The notes under the pieces were generated by a model. It saw nothing but the letters and a program-made list of their open reading frames with translations. It did no database searches and was not told the origin of the DNA. A stretch of 64,000 nucleotides of DNA from Lamellibrachia satsuma (lineage: Eukaryota > Annelida > Polychaeta > Sabellida > Siboglinidae). A program made the translations under genes and the position numbers. This document shows, one piece after another, positions 1 through 14,500 of the stretch (the first letter of the stretch is position 1; every line of letters starts with the position of its first letter). The stretch spans positions 852,501 through 916,500 of the forward strand of contig BSQZ01000051.1 in assembly GCA_033239005.1 (NCBI GenBank), read 5' to 3'.

Positions 1-676
1 TATCGTTGCCAAATAAACGCCGCTCAGTTCAATAGACATAATTTAAATGTTTACCGTGGTCGCCATTAAACTGATAAATCATTTCGTAATTTACGATATG
101 ATAAATGACGCTGCCGGGCCATCTTTGTAAGTGTAGCCGCTCGAAAAGTTATTAATCGTGTGACGTGTGCAACTTACACCGTACATATGTGCAAGCAAAG
201 TGAGCGGTGTCGTAATGTAAGCCTACAGTACGTATATAATAGTTAAAGTTATATTAATAGTTAAATGCATGCGTGCGCTGCCAATATGTGGAGTGTTACC
301 CAGTCAGATCCTCCACAATATACAAAAGAAGAGGCATACTAATAGTTATTAAAGTCATACTACCGGTTAACGTTACATTGGTAGTCAAAGACTACAGATA
401 GTTAAATGTATACTGATCACACAGTTGAAGAAATAAAAATAATTATTATGTCGCTTTAAAGGCACTGAATATACATATACAAATATATACATAAAATATA
501 TAATAAAATATAACAGGGGAATACTCGCGTCACAATTCCCGCACGGTCGGGTGTCGTCGGCTTCGCAGTGTTGAACGATTCCGCTTAATAAATATTACAG
601 TTGAGTGACTTCTACAATGGCCGACTCTCCGCAAAGTCAACATCCTCCAAGTTCTGATGTGACGAGATAAAACCGA

Positions 677-748
677 GTGTATACAGCAAGGGGGAGTATA
701 TACAGCAAGGGAGAGTATATACAGCAAGGGGAGTATATACAGCAAGGG
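677..748. repeat. 18-bp tandem repeat, 4 units
   Basis: Units of GTATATACAGCAAGGGGA type with one-base length differences. Confidence 0.85.
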
Positions 749-831
749 GAAGTGGACTTGCCGAGCGGACTTTGTATAATCGCCAACGTTGAAACTATTT
801 GTCGCCTTCCTATTTGTTTCCTAATTCATCA

Positions 832-895
832 TTCATCTTACCATACATCTTACCATACATCTTACCATACATCTTACCATACATCCGCTATATTT
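832..895. repeat. 12-bp tandem repeat, about 5 units
   Basis: Repeats of TCTTACCATACA. Confidence 0.85.
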
Positions 896-1069
896 CCGTA
901 GCCGGAACTGAAAATCTCACGACGCAAGTGTTTCTGCCCCCTGAACAGCTGTTTTGATTTGGCCAGATTGCGATATAGCGGGACAAGTATATATTTCTTG
1001 GATGGTACAGTTCTATTCCTGCATGCGCCTGGTCGTTATTCGAAACACTGAAACACTGCTAGCACCCAC

Positions 1070-1205
1070 CTCGATGCTACGCACACGGCAAGTATGTAAC
1101 AGGAACGGGAGAGTAAACATCAATCTAAAATAGCACCCACCTCGATGCTACGCACACGGCAAGTATGTAACAGGAACGGGAGAGTAAACATCAATCTAAA
1201 ATAGC
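1070..1205. repeat. 61-bp exact tandem duplication
   Basis: TAGCACCCACCTCGATGCTA starts at 1070 and again at 1131; the two copies look identical until the second decays after 1200. Recent duplication or an assembly artefact. Confidence 0.85.
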
Positions 1206-1884
1206 ATCCACAGAAAACCGAGTATTGCATACAGGCTACAACTTCTTGCGTGGTTTAAACAACCGAATATCGTTAATTATGTTCCACTAAACAAACAGCT
1301 TATCGCGTCTCCTATAGCTAGTTAACAATTCGTCGGCAGCTGACACTGAAACGGTACATCACGTGACATTTTCGCAGCACTCGATTGGTCAATCTGTGTA
1401 CTCCGCAAATACGACCCTATCCACTAACGAGTCTACGGCAGAAATATATTTCTGATATGCTCTACTATACATATCTCATTTCTGGGACTTTCCCAGCTGA
1501 CGTATCCTCTATGTAAATTTAATCTTGAACATAACATCCAAATACGGGGGTTAAATAAATTTCACAGAAAAGGTCGTGGTTGAAGGAAGGGGGAATATAA
1601 CGTCGCTGACTAACGGCTATAGTGAACGTGTCAACGTCTAGCGAGTTAACTACATCTGATGGAAGAGATTATCAATCGTTAGTCGTACAGGGATGTGTGA
1701 TTATTGGTAGTAATCTCCAGGGGCTGCTCCGAGTTACCCGGGGGTGTACATTTCATGACTGTCATGTACTGGATGTCAAACATGTGTCATTTGTTTGTGA
1801 CAACGCGATTATGAATAATCATCTTATACATCTATGTCAACCGGTTGTCAGTTGCGCATGTTTCCAATTATAATTATTATATAA

Positions 1885-2320
1885 AACGTCAGGTACACTA
1901 GATGTCCGTATATAATATATCCTTCCGTATCTTTCGCTAAATGTAGTAAATATATACAATGTCAGGTACACTAGACGTACGTAAATCATATCGCGTTCCG
2001 TATCTTTCTCTAAATATAGTGAATAATTATATAAGATTTTATGTATACTAGACGTCCGTATATAATATCTCGTTCCGTATCTTTCTCTAAATATAGTGAA
2101 TATGTAAAACATCAGGTACAATAGACTTTCGTATATAACATTTCGTTCGGTATCTTTCTCTAACTAATTTTTATAGTGAATATATAAAACGTCATGTACA
2201 TTAGATCTGGGTATATAATGTCTCGTTCCGTACCATTCTCTATGTACAGTGAATATAATATATACACTGTCAGGTACACTAGACGTTCGTATGTATCCCG
2301 TTCCAAATCTTTCAGGATTG
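1885..2320. repeat. Degenerate tandem repeat, unit about 70 bp, 6 copies
   Basis: Each unit contains TAGACGTCCGTATATAATAT and TCGTTCCGTATCTTTCTCTA with drift and indels. The minus-strand ORFs in it are repeat translation, not genes. Confidence 0.85.
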
Positions 2321-2379
2321 GCAGCACGCAACATGGCGAGTCACTCACTACACACTACACCAATAATACACTTACAATA

Positions 2380-2760
2380 ATTGCTACCTAAGCGTCATTA
2401 CAAGGCGCCTGGAACAAAACACGTATCAACCGCAAATGTCAGTAACAAATTCGCGAAAACGTCAACTCGCGTTAACATCCAGCGACCGCGCAGCGCCAGT
2501 GAAGTGAATGGCCACCCGCGCTTCCCGGCCAGCAGTCCAGGTGGCGCTGTCACTGACTCCGGTGACAACGTACACAAGTTGACAGCGACGTCCCCACCAG
2601 CAGGAGCCCGTGTCATTCCGTGTCAACCCTCGTAGCGACGGAGCGTAACGAGCCTGGAGAAACTAACCAGTTTAAAGATTAACTCTTCAGATTATAGACA
2701 CCGGTTCCGCGGCTTATCTCGCTGCCGCGAAACGCACGAGATGTCTTATTTCGATTGGTG
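2380..2760. other. GC- and CpG-rich island-like patch
   Basis: Noticeably richer in CG dinucleotides than its surroundings (for example CAGCGACCGCGCAGCGCC). An 84-codon plus-strand ORF (2381-2635) has no recognisable product. Could be a remnant of an element, an unmethylated regulatory patch or an antisense promoter; cannot be decided by eye. Confidence 0.3.
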
Positions 2761-3084
2761 TGTCTTGTTCAATTAATGCGCCCGAATCTATGTCGCGTTT
2801 ACAGTTACAGTTGTAGGAATTCAAGGCTTGTATGACGAAATTGTCCTCAAATAAATCCACAAACCAATTACTGTTTAAGTGAAATGTTGCAACTCTGTCT
2901 GTGGTCTGTTAGTTTTTACTGGTTGTAAATAAAACTAAAATATGCTAAGTGTTAAAATAATTTTTTTTACAAAAAACACCAAAATACAATTATCATAAAT
3001 TTGTTTAAGGGGAGTCGTAAATATGTTGTCTAGTGATACTGGTATCGGTGTATTTCTCTATTTACATAACTTGCATTTGGGCGA

Positions 3085-3115
3085 ATAAATTATTATTATT
3101 ATTATTATTATTATT
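3085..3115. repeat. (ATT)n microsatellite
   Basis: About nine ATT units preceded by GCGAATAAATT, resembling the 3' tail of a non-LTR retrotransposon on the plus strand; no coding remnant is visible upstream. Confidence 0.7.
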
Positions 3116-3563
3116 TGCATGGCCAATGTCACACTGAATTTCACTTCCCCAAACGCCGCGACCCCAGACAAACCGCTCTCGCTGATGCTTTACGCTATTA
3201 TAAATAGTACTTTATGACTAATGCGTTTCTGTCTCCGAACACGAAGGGCAGGCAGACTGAATCGTCGATGTAGCTCTAAATCTGGTAACGCTGTCACTAA
3301 ACTCTTCTGCGGTTACACATGCCGTGACAACTGTAATACCCATTATACGGTATGCGTTGTACAATATATGTATACGGCAGCTTCCGACTACGAGCGGTTG
3401 ACTTGTGCGAAATATCCCTTCGTAGATAATGCAGAGTAAAAGGAAGAAGGAGCTCCGAGACTCAACCGCATTAATTATAAGTCCAATTCACGGGTCGATG
3501 TCCAATGAAACGCATCAAAATTAGCTACCCAAAACATGCCCATCGCGATCTTCTTAAATTAAG

Positions 3564-3929
3564 ATGTCCAAAAATGCGAAGTTCAAAACGTACGCAGTAC
3601 GCCCCGAACGCATTGCTTATGTCATGAAATCAGTTCGCAAATCCAACTTTGTTCACGGCTGGTATTATCGACCACTTTCGACAACGCATCAGCATGCGAA
3701 TAAACAGTACTGCCATCTAGCGAGTGAAACACAACTAATTCCACAACGCCTACAAACACTAGCAATGTCAACGAAACATTTTTCAACGTATCATCAAAAT
3801 CCTACTCGTAAATTGTCAAGGTCTCATTCATCATCTACGGCCCAGCAACCGAATACACAGTCCTGCCATCTAGCGAACGAAACAAGTAATTCCACAACGC
3901 TTATGACTGCGTCAGTGTACTATTTATAA
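3564..3929 (+). other. Unrecognised 121-codon ORF with internal duplication, probably non-coding
   Basis: Starts MSKNAKFKTYAVRPERIAYV. Two segments (CTGCCATCTAGCGA near 3710 and 3865, each followed by AATTCCACAACGC) repeat about 155 bp apart, so the ORF spans a diverged repeat. No family recognised, no splice or promoter signal; low chance of being a gene. Confidence 0.2.
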
Positions 3930-5435
3930 ATATAATATCTTCAAGCTAGATTCTAATAAGTTCGTGATTTCATCAATGGTCAGCATATAAAAAATCGCAG
4001 CAGTGGACAATGATGAAGTGCACATTGCCCACACAAATCAATGCAGTGAAACATTGACATGCGATATAAACACAGAGAAAGAATGTAGAAATGTCAATAA
4101 ACGTAAAAAATGAAAAGAAACACGCTAAAATAAAAAATAACCACTTACCTTTGCCTTCATAGACCAATCAATTCATATCACCACAAGGAAAACATATCGT
4201 CTGGGATTAAATTCAGGATTTCCACTTACTTTAGATGTATTTGTGGGAATTTACTCAGGTGTTTATCTTGAATAAATCCAAATATGGTTCTCATTTTCCA
4301 GGAATAATACCACGTTTGACAAAGGATATACACATTTTATGAACTAAATCCCATACAAATATTTCCCTACCTACTAAACATACAGTATTAATTTATTAAT
4401 ATTTTAAAATAGGATACAGTCTTAGCAGTCACACGCACATTACGTCAGCACGTTAAGGGACAATCTCAAAACACTGATTTATGACACTACATCAAACCCT
4501 CCCCCTCCCCTGCTCCGCTACATAAAACTTAGAATTTCATTGATCTGTGTATAAGTTTGGCAACTTTGTATTTGCTGGTGCTTCAACGTCAACACCCTTT
4601 ATGAACTGTGTTGGAAAATAAAACAATGTTAAAGAAAACAGCTGTTAACCCCCATTAAACCATAATTCTTTTGGGTGATTTTTTTTGTAAAGTGTAGATT
4701 TGTTCATTAGTTTTATGTGTATATTTCATGTAGTGTCGTCCACTGATTTTTTGAGATCATTCCTAAGTAATCAATCCTTGCTACAGACTCAACATTGACA
4801 AATAGCAGAGCGAGACTGTTAAAGCAGGGCGACTTCCAGGAATTATCATAATGCTTGCTGTAGCAAGGTCTGACTCACAAGACCTCTGAGGTGAGACCAA
4901 CAACGAAAGCTCTACGTTCACAGACTTGAGGTGAACTAGGTACCATTTTATTTACTATATCCACGTTTGGTAAAGACATTTTCAGCAAATTCAAAAGATT
5001 AAGCTAATATAAAATATAACAATGAATTAGAAATAATTCTGAAATAACCTTAGAGTTTGCTGAAGTACACAATCATAAATGTGGAGTTCACTTAGGTCAA
5101 CTTCTCTGTGTACACACAGTTTCAAACAAAGGCAAGTTAAATAAATTAGAATCGCAATTTTATTTTTATTTTATTAATATCTGCAAAAGAAGCATCTTCC
5201 ATTATGTTTTAATTAATCTATGTTGGTCCGTCTCAGAGTTTAAATTTCACTATCTATTTACAAATGAAAGTGAAAGCTGCTACAGCATGTTGTTAAATAA
5301 TATATGCAGGAATTCTGCACTTTCAGTATGAGTTTTGTTTTTAACAGTCACTCTGAATGACACAAATCTGTGTGGGATTAATCGAGAACCGGCAAGACAC
5401 CAGCAGCTTTCACCGAGATACGACAAAAGACTGAC
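3930..5435. other. No recognisable feature
   Basis: AT-rich sequence downstream of the last Nbea exon found. I looked for PH-BEACH continuation on the minus strand and saw none with both splice sites. Confidence 0.5.
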
Positions 5436-5572
5436 CTGTGGCTCTAGTTTCTTGTTATTGGCGTCATCGTCGTCCATCTCGAAGTAGACTTCACTGCGAG
5501 TGATTGACATTGTTCCAGCAACGACCGCACCGGCTGCCACGAGCTTACATTGGACGGACAACGCAATAGGAC
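5436..5572 (-). CDS. Nbea: Nbea exon ak, start of PH-BEACH domain (residues 2089-2134)
   Basis: 137 bp, [20 protein letters not shown] then [20 protein letters not shown] and KKLEPQ|GTCAGT. Matches L.TPAQLVAPSVVVKGTLSVTSSELYFEVDEED, the first PH-BEACH strands. Last exon I can find; the next should encode a KWLF.EIR.IFSRRYLLQ-like segment and is not present to the left. Confidence 0.95.
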
Positions 5573-8500
5573 CTGGCAGACAGAGAGCAGCACAGTGAAG
5601 GGTCAAACTTTGCTTTCTTTTCTTAAACACTTTTATTTCTGCTGTACAAGAGTGTCATTCGCGATGTTTCTTTCACATCTTAATATACTCGACTATACAA
5701 TCACTCTAAAATCTTCAATGTATCTGGCTATTAATACTGACAAATCAATCGGTTTATACATACAGCCAAGTGTATTTATCTGTACAAAATCCATAGATAC
5801 CGACCTACAAATACCACATATGGGCTTTCAAGAAAAGATTTAATGACGCATGTGAACCGTTTAGAAATAAAAAGCCACGACTAAGCTACGCAACGAGACA
5901 CTTGTCAAATCTTGTTTCAAGCACCATTAAACAACTGAAATAAGCAGCGTTGTTAACAACAGTATTATTACATCTGTGCACATTGGATGCTTCAAAAGTT
6001 TTTTCTGGTCAGCTTGGCGAGACACTCACGATCTTCCACTTACTTCATAAATATGTAAATGTCTAAATGTTAAACTTTTAACATGTGAAAGTGATATGAT
6101 TTCTAATAGTGTGGAAAAAACCATATCTGTGCTACTTGCAACAAGCAGACATAATAAAGCTGTATATGTTGATATACTGAAGTGTTGCTTTGAAACATCT
6201 ATCATATATCAACATACTTCATACACAATTGTGTATAATAAACGCAAAAGTGTGTATTAGGCACAAAAGTAAAACTCTAAAACTAAAAACCGAGTACATT
6301 GTTACATACACACAATAAATGTACATCGTTTTTAAGTCAACGTAAACGACACTCAAACATTCTAAGTCATTATAACTTCAAAGAAAAGAAATGTTAAAGA
6401 AATGAACAAGGCCTAATGTGTACACTCCTCTAAGTATACAGCTCATATGTCTATAACAGCTACGTCGTACGTACAAACAATGCAATGAGTGTTGTGCAAA
6501 AACAGCAAAAACAAGAGTATGACGAAATGAATCTGTTGATGCACATTCACAATGGCTATTGTGTCTACAAGAAACAAAACATGCAAGGCAGAATGGTGCA
6601 GCGATTATGAGTGAATCATACTCGACTTTCCCGCGTCCTTCTCCTGCTGACCCAGGGCAACTTTCTCTGCTGTGTAAAATGAATTCAACCCAATAAAACC
6701 TGTGTCACATAATCAACCACAATTTGCAATTTTTCATGTCAATTAAAAATACAAATTAATTTCTCCAAAATTATATCTATATTAAATTTATGCAGTATAT
6801 ATTTTAGACAACTTTTTCTGTTGTGAAGATGAATTCAACCCAATAAAACCTACATTTTTGCAGTCATACAATCGACTACAATTTGCATTATTTAAGTCAC
6901 CTGAAAATATAAAATAATTAGTTTAATTACATTTATATTCAATAAATTTTAAACCTGGTTTTTGCAGTCACATAATCGGCCACAATTTGATGTTTTTCAA
7001 GTCACTCGAAAATATAAATTAATTCTTTTAAAATTAAATTTATACACAGTTAATTAAATGCATGCAGCACATATATTCCAACAGCAACTTTTACTGATGT
7101 GAAAATTAATTCAACCCAATAAAACCGGTATTTTTGCAGTTACACAATCAACCACAATTTGTAATTGATATATATTTTTGTTTTATAAATATTTATTTAT
7201 ATTATATTTAAGCAATTAAACGTACACATCTCTGTACTTGTGACAATACTCTAAAGGGATAGCAGCTACAATGGTGGTGTGAAATAATTGTTCCTCAATG
7301 GAATTTAGACAATTCCTTAATATGGCCTGTTGTTGAATCTGGATGAAATTTCTATTGTGATGTAATTTCAATACTTTTGATGTAATATTGTTATTTGTTC
7401 AAATCTACTGAACATATTGTGTTTAAACTTCACATGGAGTATTACAACTGGAAATAGAGAGAGAAACAATAGTCTTAATTTAATCCAATTTAAGGTGAAA
7501 CACACTACCTTATTTTTGGACAACAAATACTTATGATGTAATTTTCAAACTTTTGATTAGTTTGATAATGTGTTCCACCAGTTGTGTAGAGAAGAATAAG
7601 CTGATTACAACAATGAAAACCTTATTTGGTTAGCATAATTACTTACAGAAATACCTTTCTTCCAAATGTGAACAACAATTTTGGGAAAACGGCCCGTCAA
7701 AGATCGAAAAAAATAGCTTATTACTTAAAAAAGCCACAATTTATCAATGAATAAAAGTGAATTAGAGGTATGCAATTGTTATAAACGTGAACTGTATGGA
7801 TAGTAAATATACAAAGTTATACAGCAGAAAGACATTCTGAGTAATACAATTTTTTTATTTCACCTGCCATATCTCCCCTTAACTTACACTCGGTCTGAGT
7901 ACAAATGCATCTAAGGACACATACCTGCGAACTCAACCTCTATCTCCCTCTCGTCGAGGAGAGACAGATCTTCCTCACTTGTGTCCTGTGAGTGCTGCTG
8001 AGCCTTCTGGGTACTGGCCACGTACGCATGGAAGGCCTCTCGTGCGGCATTGATAGCATCCTCAGTGGCACCTGGTGGAACAAACCAGAACTACTCATGT
8101 GACAATACAAATGCCGTTTTAATTTTGCTGCCATTAATACAGTTTTTAGTATAATTTTTAACTTAATAAAGTCATTTTCACCAAACTGATTGAAATCGGA
8201 AAAAAATCTAGTTTGAAAATCCATAGTTGAATTGTTTGAGAATCTGTAGTTTCAAGAGCGAATATGATTTTAAGTCCTGCTTTTGATCAATTTTAAAATA
8301 TACCCATTGCAAAGTTGTGCAGAGACGAGTGTCTCTTTTTTGTCATTCTACATTTTATGTGCTTAAACACTGTTTCATTTCTGATGTGTCAACTAGTTTA
8401 AAGACAATTCTTGGCTAAAACCCACATGTGCCAATTTTTACAGTTTACCCATATCTCTTACAAATTTTCTAAAATTTTACAGTTTTATGGGCATATCAGA

Positions 8501-11500
8501 CCTTCCTTTTAGCTTTGAGTGTCCTAAACAAGGCTTTTCTCTATTGTGGAATACGGCCCACGTTTGTCAAGCAAATCATTTGTTCAAAACATGTCTGAAA
8601 AGCAATTCTCACGAATACTTTTGGTTGTGCGCACTCAGCTGTGGCAAAGGCTCACAAGATCCAATCAATATAGACCATTACGCATAGTGAGCATCTTTTG
8701 AACACGTAGAGCAAACCAGCAGACGGAGATAAACATATGGGTTCATTTGCAGATCTGATGGATTTCTGTTATCAGTCTTACAGGTGTGAGCCCCCGAGGG
8801 TTGGCACATATGCTAAAAGAACATAAGTAAGTGAGTGACATAAACCATACTAAACTGTATTTAAATTATAATGTAAATTGGATGGTCACAACATTACGAT
8901 CATTGCTATTTGTTTTTATCATTAAGATATTAGAGGACGTATTTAATATAAACAATGGATAAAATGACTAGAGTATACCACATGCCAACTATATTTAAAG
9001 GAGTCTGGAAAGGAGGTATTTGTGGGAAACTGGGAGTCTGGGACTAAGCAACACCCACCGTGTTCTAAGGCAGCCCTTAGTGTCGCCTCCGGGTGGGAGG
9101 AGCCATGGGGGTTCTTCACGAGGCGTCTCTTCCGGCGGGAGTCATCCTCCCAGCTGTCCAGCCTCCAAAACTCCTGCTTCCTGTCATCAAGGAAGACACA
9201 AGTTCAAGAAACTGCTAGAAAAATTCATTGGAAAGTTCAGAAAAAGAATGCATATAATCACCTGCAAATGGCCAAGGTGTGTGTCGCTTTGTGCTGGTCA
9301 GATTCGAGATGTTTTTAGAGGCCTTTTGAGATCAATACTTTGAAAATGTTAGACCTTTTTCTATGATAAATTCAAATAAAAATAATTTTCCAAACTTATT
9401 TTCTATATGAATGTAACAGAATACAGAATAAACTTGCACGCTGATAACAACGTTCCACTCAAACACCCTCTAGAAACATTTATTTTATTTTGTGATTAAT
9501 TTGTATGTATCATTTGATTGAAGAAGTATACTGCTCAGCGACACAATGTACTTCTTGCATATAAAAAATACTAGGCCTAGTTTGGTGCAAACCCAAATTT
9601 AAGACTTTTTTGTGAAAATTCCCACTTAAAGACCTTTTGAAGGAGATCCAATTTTAGACTTTCTAAGTTCTTATATAGCATGGCATCCAGTCCTTAAGAC
9701 TGCTCAAAGCGCTTTACATTTCAACCCCTGGCAGATATGTTTATTCAAACGCCATCTCGACTTCTCTGGTTCAGCCATGCTGCAATCACAATGTTAATAC
9801 TAGTCGTTCACCAGGTACTCATTTATACAGGTCAGTGAACTGATGCAAACCATTCTACAAATCACCCTACTCATCCATTCTACAAATCACAATCACCCCA
9901 CTCACCCATTCTACAAATCACCATACTCACCCATTCTACAAATTACCCCACTCACGCATTCTACAAATCACCCCACTCACCCATTCTGCGAGTCACCCCA
10001 GGCGCCATGCTTATTCGCCATGATATTCAACACCTTGTCCCTCAGTTTCGATGCGATCACGTGATCTCTGCGACGAGCCGACTTGATCAAGTGATCACAC
10101 AGTTTCTCCTCTTCACGTCGATCCTGCATCGACTGGGCACACAGCGACTATGAGGGAGAAAATGCATCATTTTATACAACTGCCATAAAATAATCACTTA
10201 TTTCTTATCATATCAAACATGTTTGACCCCAGCCGCATTTATGGCCAAAAACTAGGACAACTTTTATCGGAAGAATTTTGCTTTCCGTCACTAGTATCTG
10301 ACATGGAAACAAATTATACCACTGGAAAACTGAATGAGTCCTCTTCCTGTATCATTTGATTCATGAGTGGATTTAATGACAGTTAACAAGAATCTAGCTT
10401 ATAAAACATTGTTGATATGCAAATTTGGCTGGTTTTACTATACGCTGTGTAGTAAATTTACATATGCATTCATCAATGCCTGAATTTTGAAAAAAATATC
10501 GATGGAAAGCTCTGTGATTCGTTTATCCGCCTAAAATGATGTCAACCATTTAAATTAGGGAGTGAGAATTGCAACGTGAAAAACGTGTTATTGGTCCCAT
10601 ATCTCTGAAAACGTTGGTCTTGTAGCCATTTTGTTGTATCTCTTCAATGTTTTAGTTTGTATTATTTCAAGTTTCCGTGTCAATATTTCAGCAAAATGCC
10701 CAGAAAGTATTACTGAATCTCGTAATTATACTAGTTCAGACAGTTAGAAAGGGTTTTTAGAGGTAACTATTCAGCAAATTGCACATGCTCACCTCAAACT
10801 CAGCGTGTTTCTGTACATCATCTGCCCGCATCCGGTTGAGGATGAATTCTGCTTCATTCGCCACTCTCACAATGTGATCCCTCGTTGCATGGGAAAGTAG
10901 TCTGTGAAAAGGATAAACATTAAAATTGAGTAGTCTGTAAGTAGGCAAATATAGCATAATTTAGTAGTCTACTGGATACAAGGCACACGTTTTAGTGTCC
11001 TAACAAATAGACAAAAATGTTGGAATTTAGTAGTTTGGTAAATAGGCAAAGGTTTTATGTTTTAGTAGTCTGACAAATTGGATTTTTTATTTTAGTAGTC
11101 TGACAAATAGGCGAAGATTTTATATTTTAGTAATCTGGCAAATAGCCAACTATGTTGAATTTTAGTAGTCTAGAAAATAAGTAGATAAGCAAAAAATTTT
11201 TATTTTAGTAGTTAAGTACATGTTGGATCTTAACGGGCAAGAGGACAAAAACAGCTTTATAATTTTATCCTTTGACTAATGGTCACCGACCTGCCCTCGT
11301 TGACCAGTTCGATGAAGGCGAGTCCAGCGTGCTTCTGCAGAGAGTTCTGCCATTCCTGTGAGCAGAGCAACATGACGAGTTCTACGACCGATGTACTCTG
11401 CTTGAGTGTCACCAAACCTAGACAAGAAGGACACAAATAAGCTAGAAAGTTTAGTTTTGAAAAACACGTAATAGGATGTGGTTTCACAACACTAAAGACT

Positions 11501-14500
11501 ACGAGATTAAGAGGAGATCAAATATAAGTTTTTGACATATTGAACGATCCCAATTCCGTATCTGGTTAGAGAATGGTTTTAGCCTTATTACTATGTACAA
11601 TATTGACATGGACTTTCAAGGAAAAATGCATGTTATACACATAAAATTACAGAAGGATCACAATGGAAGCTGAGGTTCTATGCTACATACAGACTGGAAA
11701 GGAGCCATTATCTACCCTGAAACTTACAGGTCAACAGACAACTCCTCTATGCCAGCTGCTAAGTTAACCAACGTTATAAACAATAAAATATCAACTTCCA
11801 CATGTAGATCTCTTAAAATGTCACTAACTATCATTGAGTTTCAATTACAATATTCAATTAAATCCTCATCAATTAAATATTTTGGTTGTCTCATTTCAAA
11901 TTCATTTTGCGAAAATTCAAACCTACGTAGTATCCACTATGACATGCTAGTTTGTTTGTGCAACTATCCAATTAGTTTTTGAAAATGGAAACGCTAAAAA
12001 CTCACAAATTTCACCCTTTGTTGAAATTTCACAACTCACGCCCATGATCAGCCTTGACCCCATAAAGTGTTTACTGTTTTGGATATCCGGCATTATCCAC
12101 TAATTTTGAACCTTACCAGATCTAACGACTAAAGTAAATTCTTTCGATGATTTGAACAAAAATACATCCTTTTTAATTAAAAAGACTGCGGATATTACTT
12201 AAAGTGAAACCAAAGGCATTGTTTTGAACCTTTGCACCTATAAGAGTGCCTAAAACTAACCATTTGCAAATATAATGAAGAATATCACGCAAGTGGTTTA
12301 CTGGGAATCTGTTCTAAAAGTGCAAAATTCTGGTCTAATGTCAGTTTTCGTGTAGGCTGACATAATCATCAGTGTTTGCAATTTTTACCAATCAGCAGCG
12401 AGCAGCCCCTTAACCCCCGATGCAGCTGTGACGTAGGCTGTGTGGATTGCATGTATTTTTAACGTGGTTGAGATGTGAAGTTACATTTTTATTTGCTTTT
12501 ATATTGGATTTACATGCAGCAAAAACTTTTACAATGTAAACACAATTCAGCGAGGTAGAGTTGTCGTTTTTTCGATTTCGATTGGAAAAACAGAATGTAG
12601 TGAAGCAATTGCGGTCAGGCGGGCGGGCGGGCGGGCGGGCGGGCGGGCGGAGGGGCGGGCTGGTTGGGCGCCTACACGATATGCTAGACTTTATTTGGCC
12701 CATTTTGAAGAGTTTGTTTTGAAGTTGATATATTTTCATCAACTAATGGGTCAAGATCCTTCAAAACGTCAGCGACGGAAAACATTAAAGCCTTAAGCGG
12801 TATCGACAATCTTCCAGCATGTACCTCATCCAAAGACTTCGACACAATGCAAAAGAGAACTGTAAAATCGGAAAGCGAGAAAGTTAGCAAACAATGAATG
12901 AATGGACTGTTTTGCCAAATAAGTTGATTTTAGACGCAAACAGCACGTCCAAACTTATTGGCAAGTATGTTATTAAAATTGTCTACATATATGATCAGGC
13001 GTTTAAAGTTGGAGTTGTGGGAAACCTAGTTAGTGTTCTGAACAAATATGGCACTGCCCATGCAAAAAAGATTTTCGGTGTTCAACGAGGTATATTTAGT
13101 TAACCACTTGCATGATATTCTTGAATATAGTTGCAAATGGTTAGTTTTCAAGTACTTTCAGAGGTACAAAGGCCCCAAAAATGCCTTTGGCTTCACTTTA
13201 AACTATTCACGCACTACATATTAGGACATAAACGAGCCGGATTCGCGATAGGCTAAATCAGTTGACGATGCAGTTTTAACAACATTTAACAACACAGCCA
13301 TCCAGAGCAACATGCTCCAGATGGCTAGTTGACATGGACGCCATTGGCTTATGGAGAGTGCAAACATTTTTCAACAGGTTCTATCTGGTCTACTTCAAAG
13401 CCAACATTTCCTTAAATCAGCCAGCAGATGTGTCAAATTAATCATAAATGAACTTAGGTTCTGCTTACCGCCAATGAGCAACTCTTGTCCATGTGATCCT
13501 AGCAGCGTCTTCGACAGGAACGGTGCAAAGTCCACAAAGATCTCCCTGAGCAGCGGGGCGACCGACCCGAGTGTCTTCTCCAGTCGCTCTGTCAGGTCCC
13601 CTTGTTCCTTCAGGAGGGGAAGGTTCTGGAGAGGCTCGGGAATTGTGCTCAGTTCGAGGTTCTCCGGGCGATGACGACCGTCACGCGTGGACGCACCGTC
13701 GGGCACAGAGATGGACGAGATCGCTGCATTGTTGACTGGCACGTCTTGTGGCCCGGTGGTGGCACCACCTGTCTCTGCGCCGTTTGTCATCTCTGTCTGT
13801 CCACCGGGAGCAGCTTCTGTCTTTGCTTCCTGGTTGTTGTCTTCTCCATTCTCGTCTCCTTTGTTTTCTTTCGCAGTATTGTTGTCTTCACTTTCAGTTT
13901 CGGTTTTTGATTCGTCCTTCTTTTCTTCTGCTGGTTTCTCTTCCTCCTTTTTCTCATCCCCTGGCTCACTGTCTCCGCTAGGAGAGTCCTCAGTCTTGGC
14001 ATCCTCTTTGATGGCACTTTCTGTTTTAACGACCTCTGTTGAAGTCTCGTCAGATTTCTCAGTTTTAGCATCAGTACCATCTGTATCATCGCCTTGTTCT
14101 GGCTTCTCTACATCTTTACTTTCCCCTTCAGCTTTCTTTTCTTCCTCTTCAGGCTTCTTTTCCTCATCTGCAACCTCCCCACTTTTATCTTCCTCTTTCA
14201 CGTCTTCGGCCTTCTCCTCTTCATCTTCTTTACCTGTCTTTTCTGTGGTTTCCTCAGCAACTGACTCGTCCTTCTTATCATCTTCAGGCGCTGAATAAAG
14301 AACATTCATAGTCATAACTACAACAATAGCATCTTAACACAAACCTCAAAGGAGGAGGGTAGAAGGAGAAGAGGAAGACCGAGACTGAGATGGGAGGACT
14401 GCGTGAAGAGAGACTTCGCAGCAGTGGGAGGGGAGAATGAGAGTGGGGGATAGAGGGGAGTGGAGACGGTTGGTGGAGACGGCAGTGAAATGGGATCAGT

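Larger units (their letters stand above)
1..1880. other. Non-coding stretch with short tandem repeats
   Basis: No exon recognised on either strand. Holds an 18-bp repeat of type GTATATACAGCAAGGGGA (about 677-745), a 12-bp repeat TCTTACCATACA (835-893) and a 61-bp tandem duplication (1070-1200). Presumably intron of the same gene, as PH-BEACH exons are still missing. Confidence 0.5.

Noticed and set aside
3564..3929. 121-codon plus-strand ORF as a possible gene
   Set aside because: Contains a diverged internal nucleotide repeat, no domain, no splice or promoter context.
4130..4170. Minus-strand VYEGKGKWLF, reminiscent of the EGLHGKWLF segment that should follow exon ak
   Set aside because: It continues as a hydrophobic run unlike the family, has no acceptor in a usable position, and reads through a good donor (GGCAAAG|GTAAGT). 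Treated as chance.
1..5435. Remaining PH-BEACH, BEACH and WD40 exons
   Set aside because: Looked for RYLLQ, NFEYL, KPIGALN and WD-like segments on the minus strand; none seen, so they lie outside the window.
13687..14298. Plus-strand 203-codon Ser-rich ORF
   Set aside because: Antisense of the Glu/Lys-rich exon ae.
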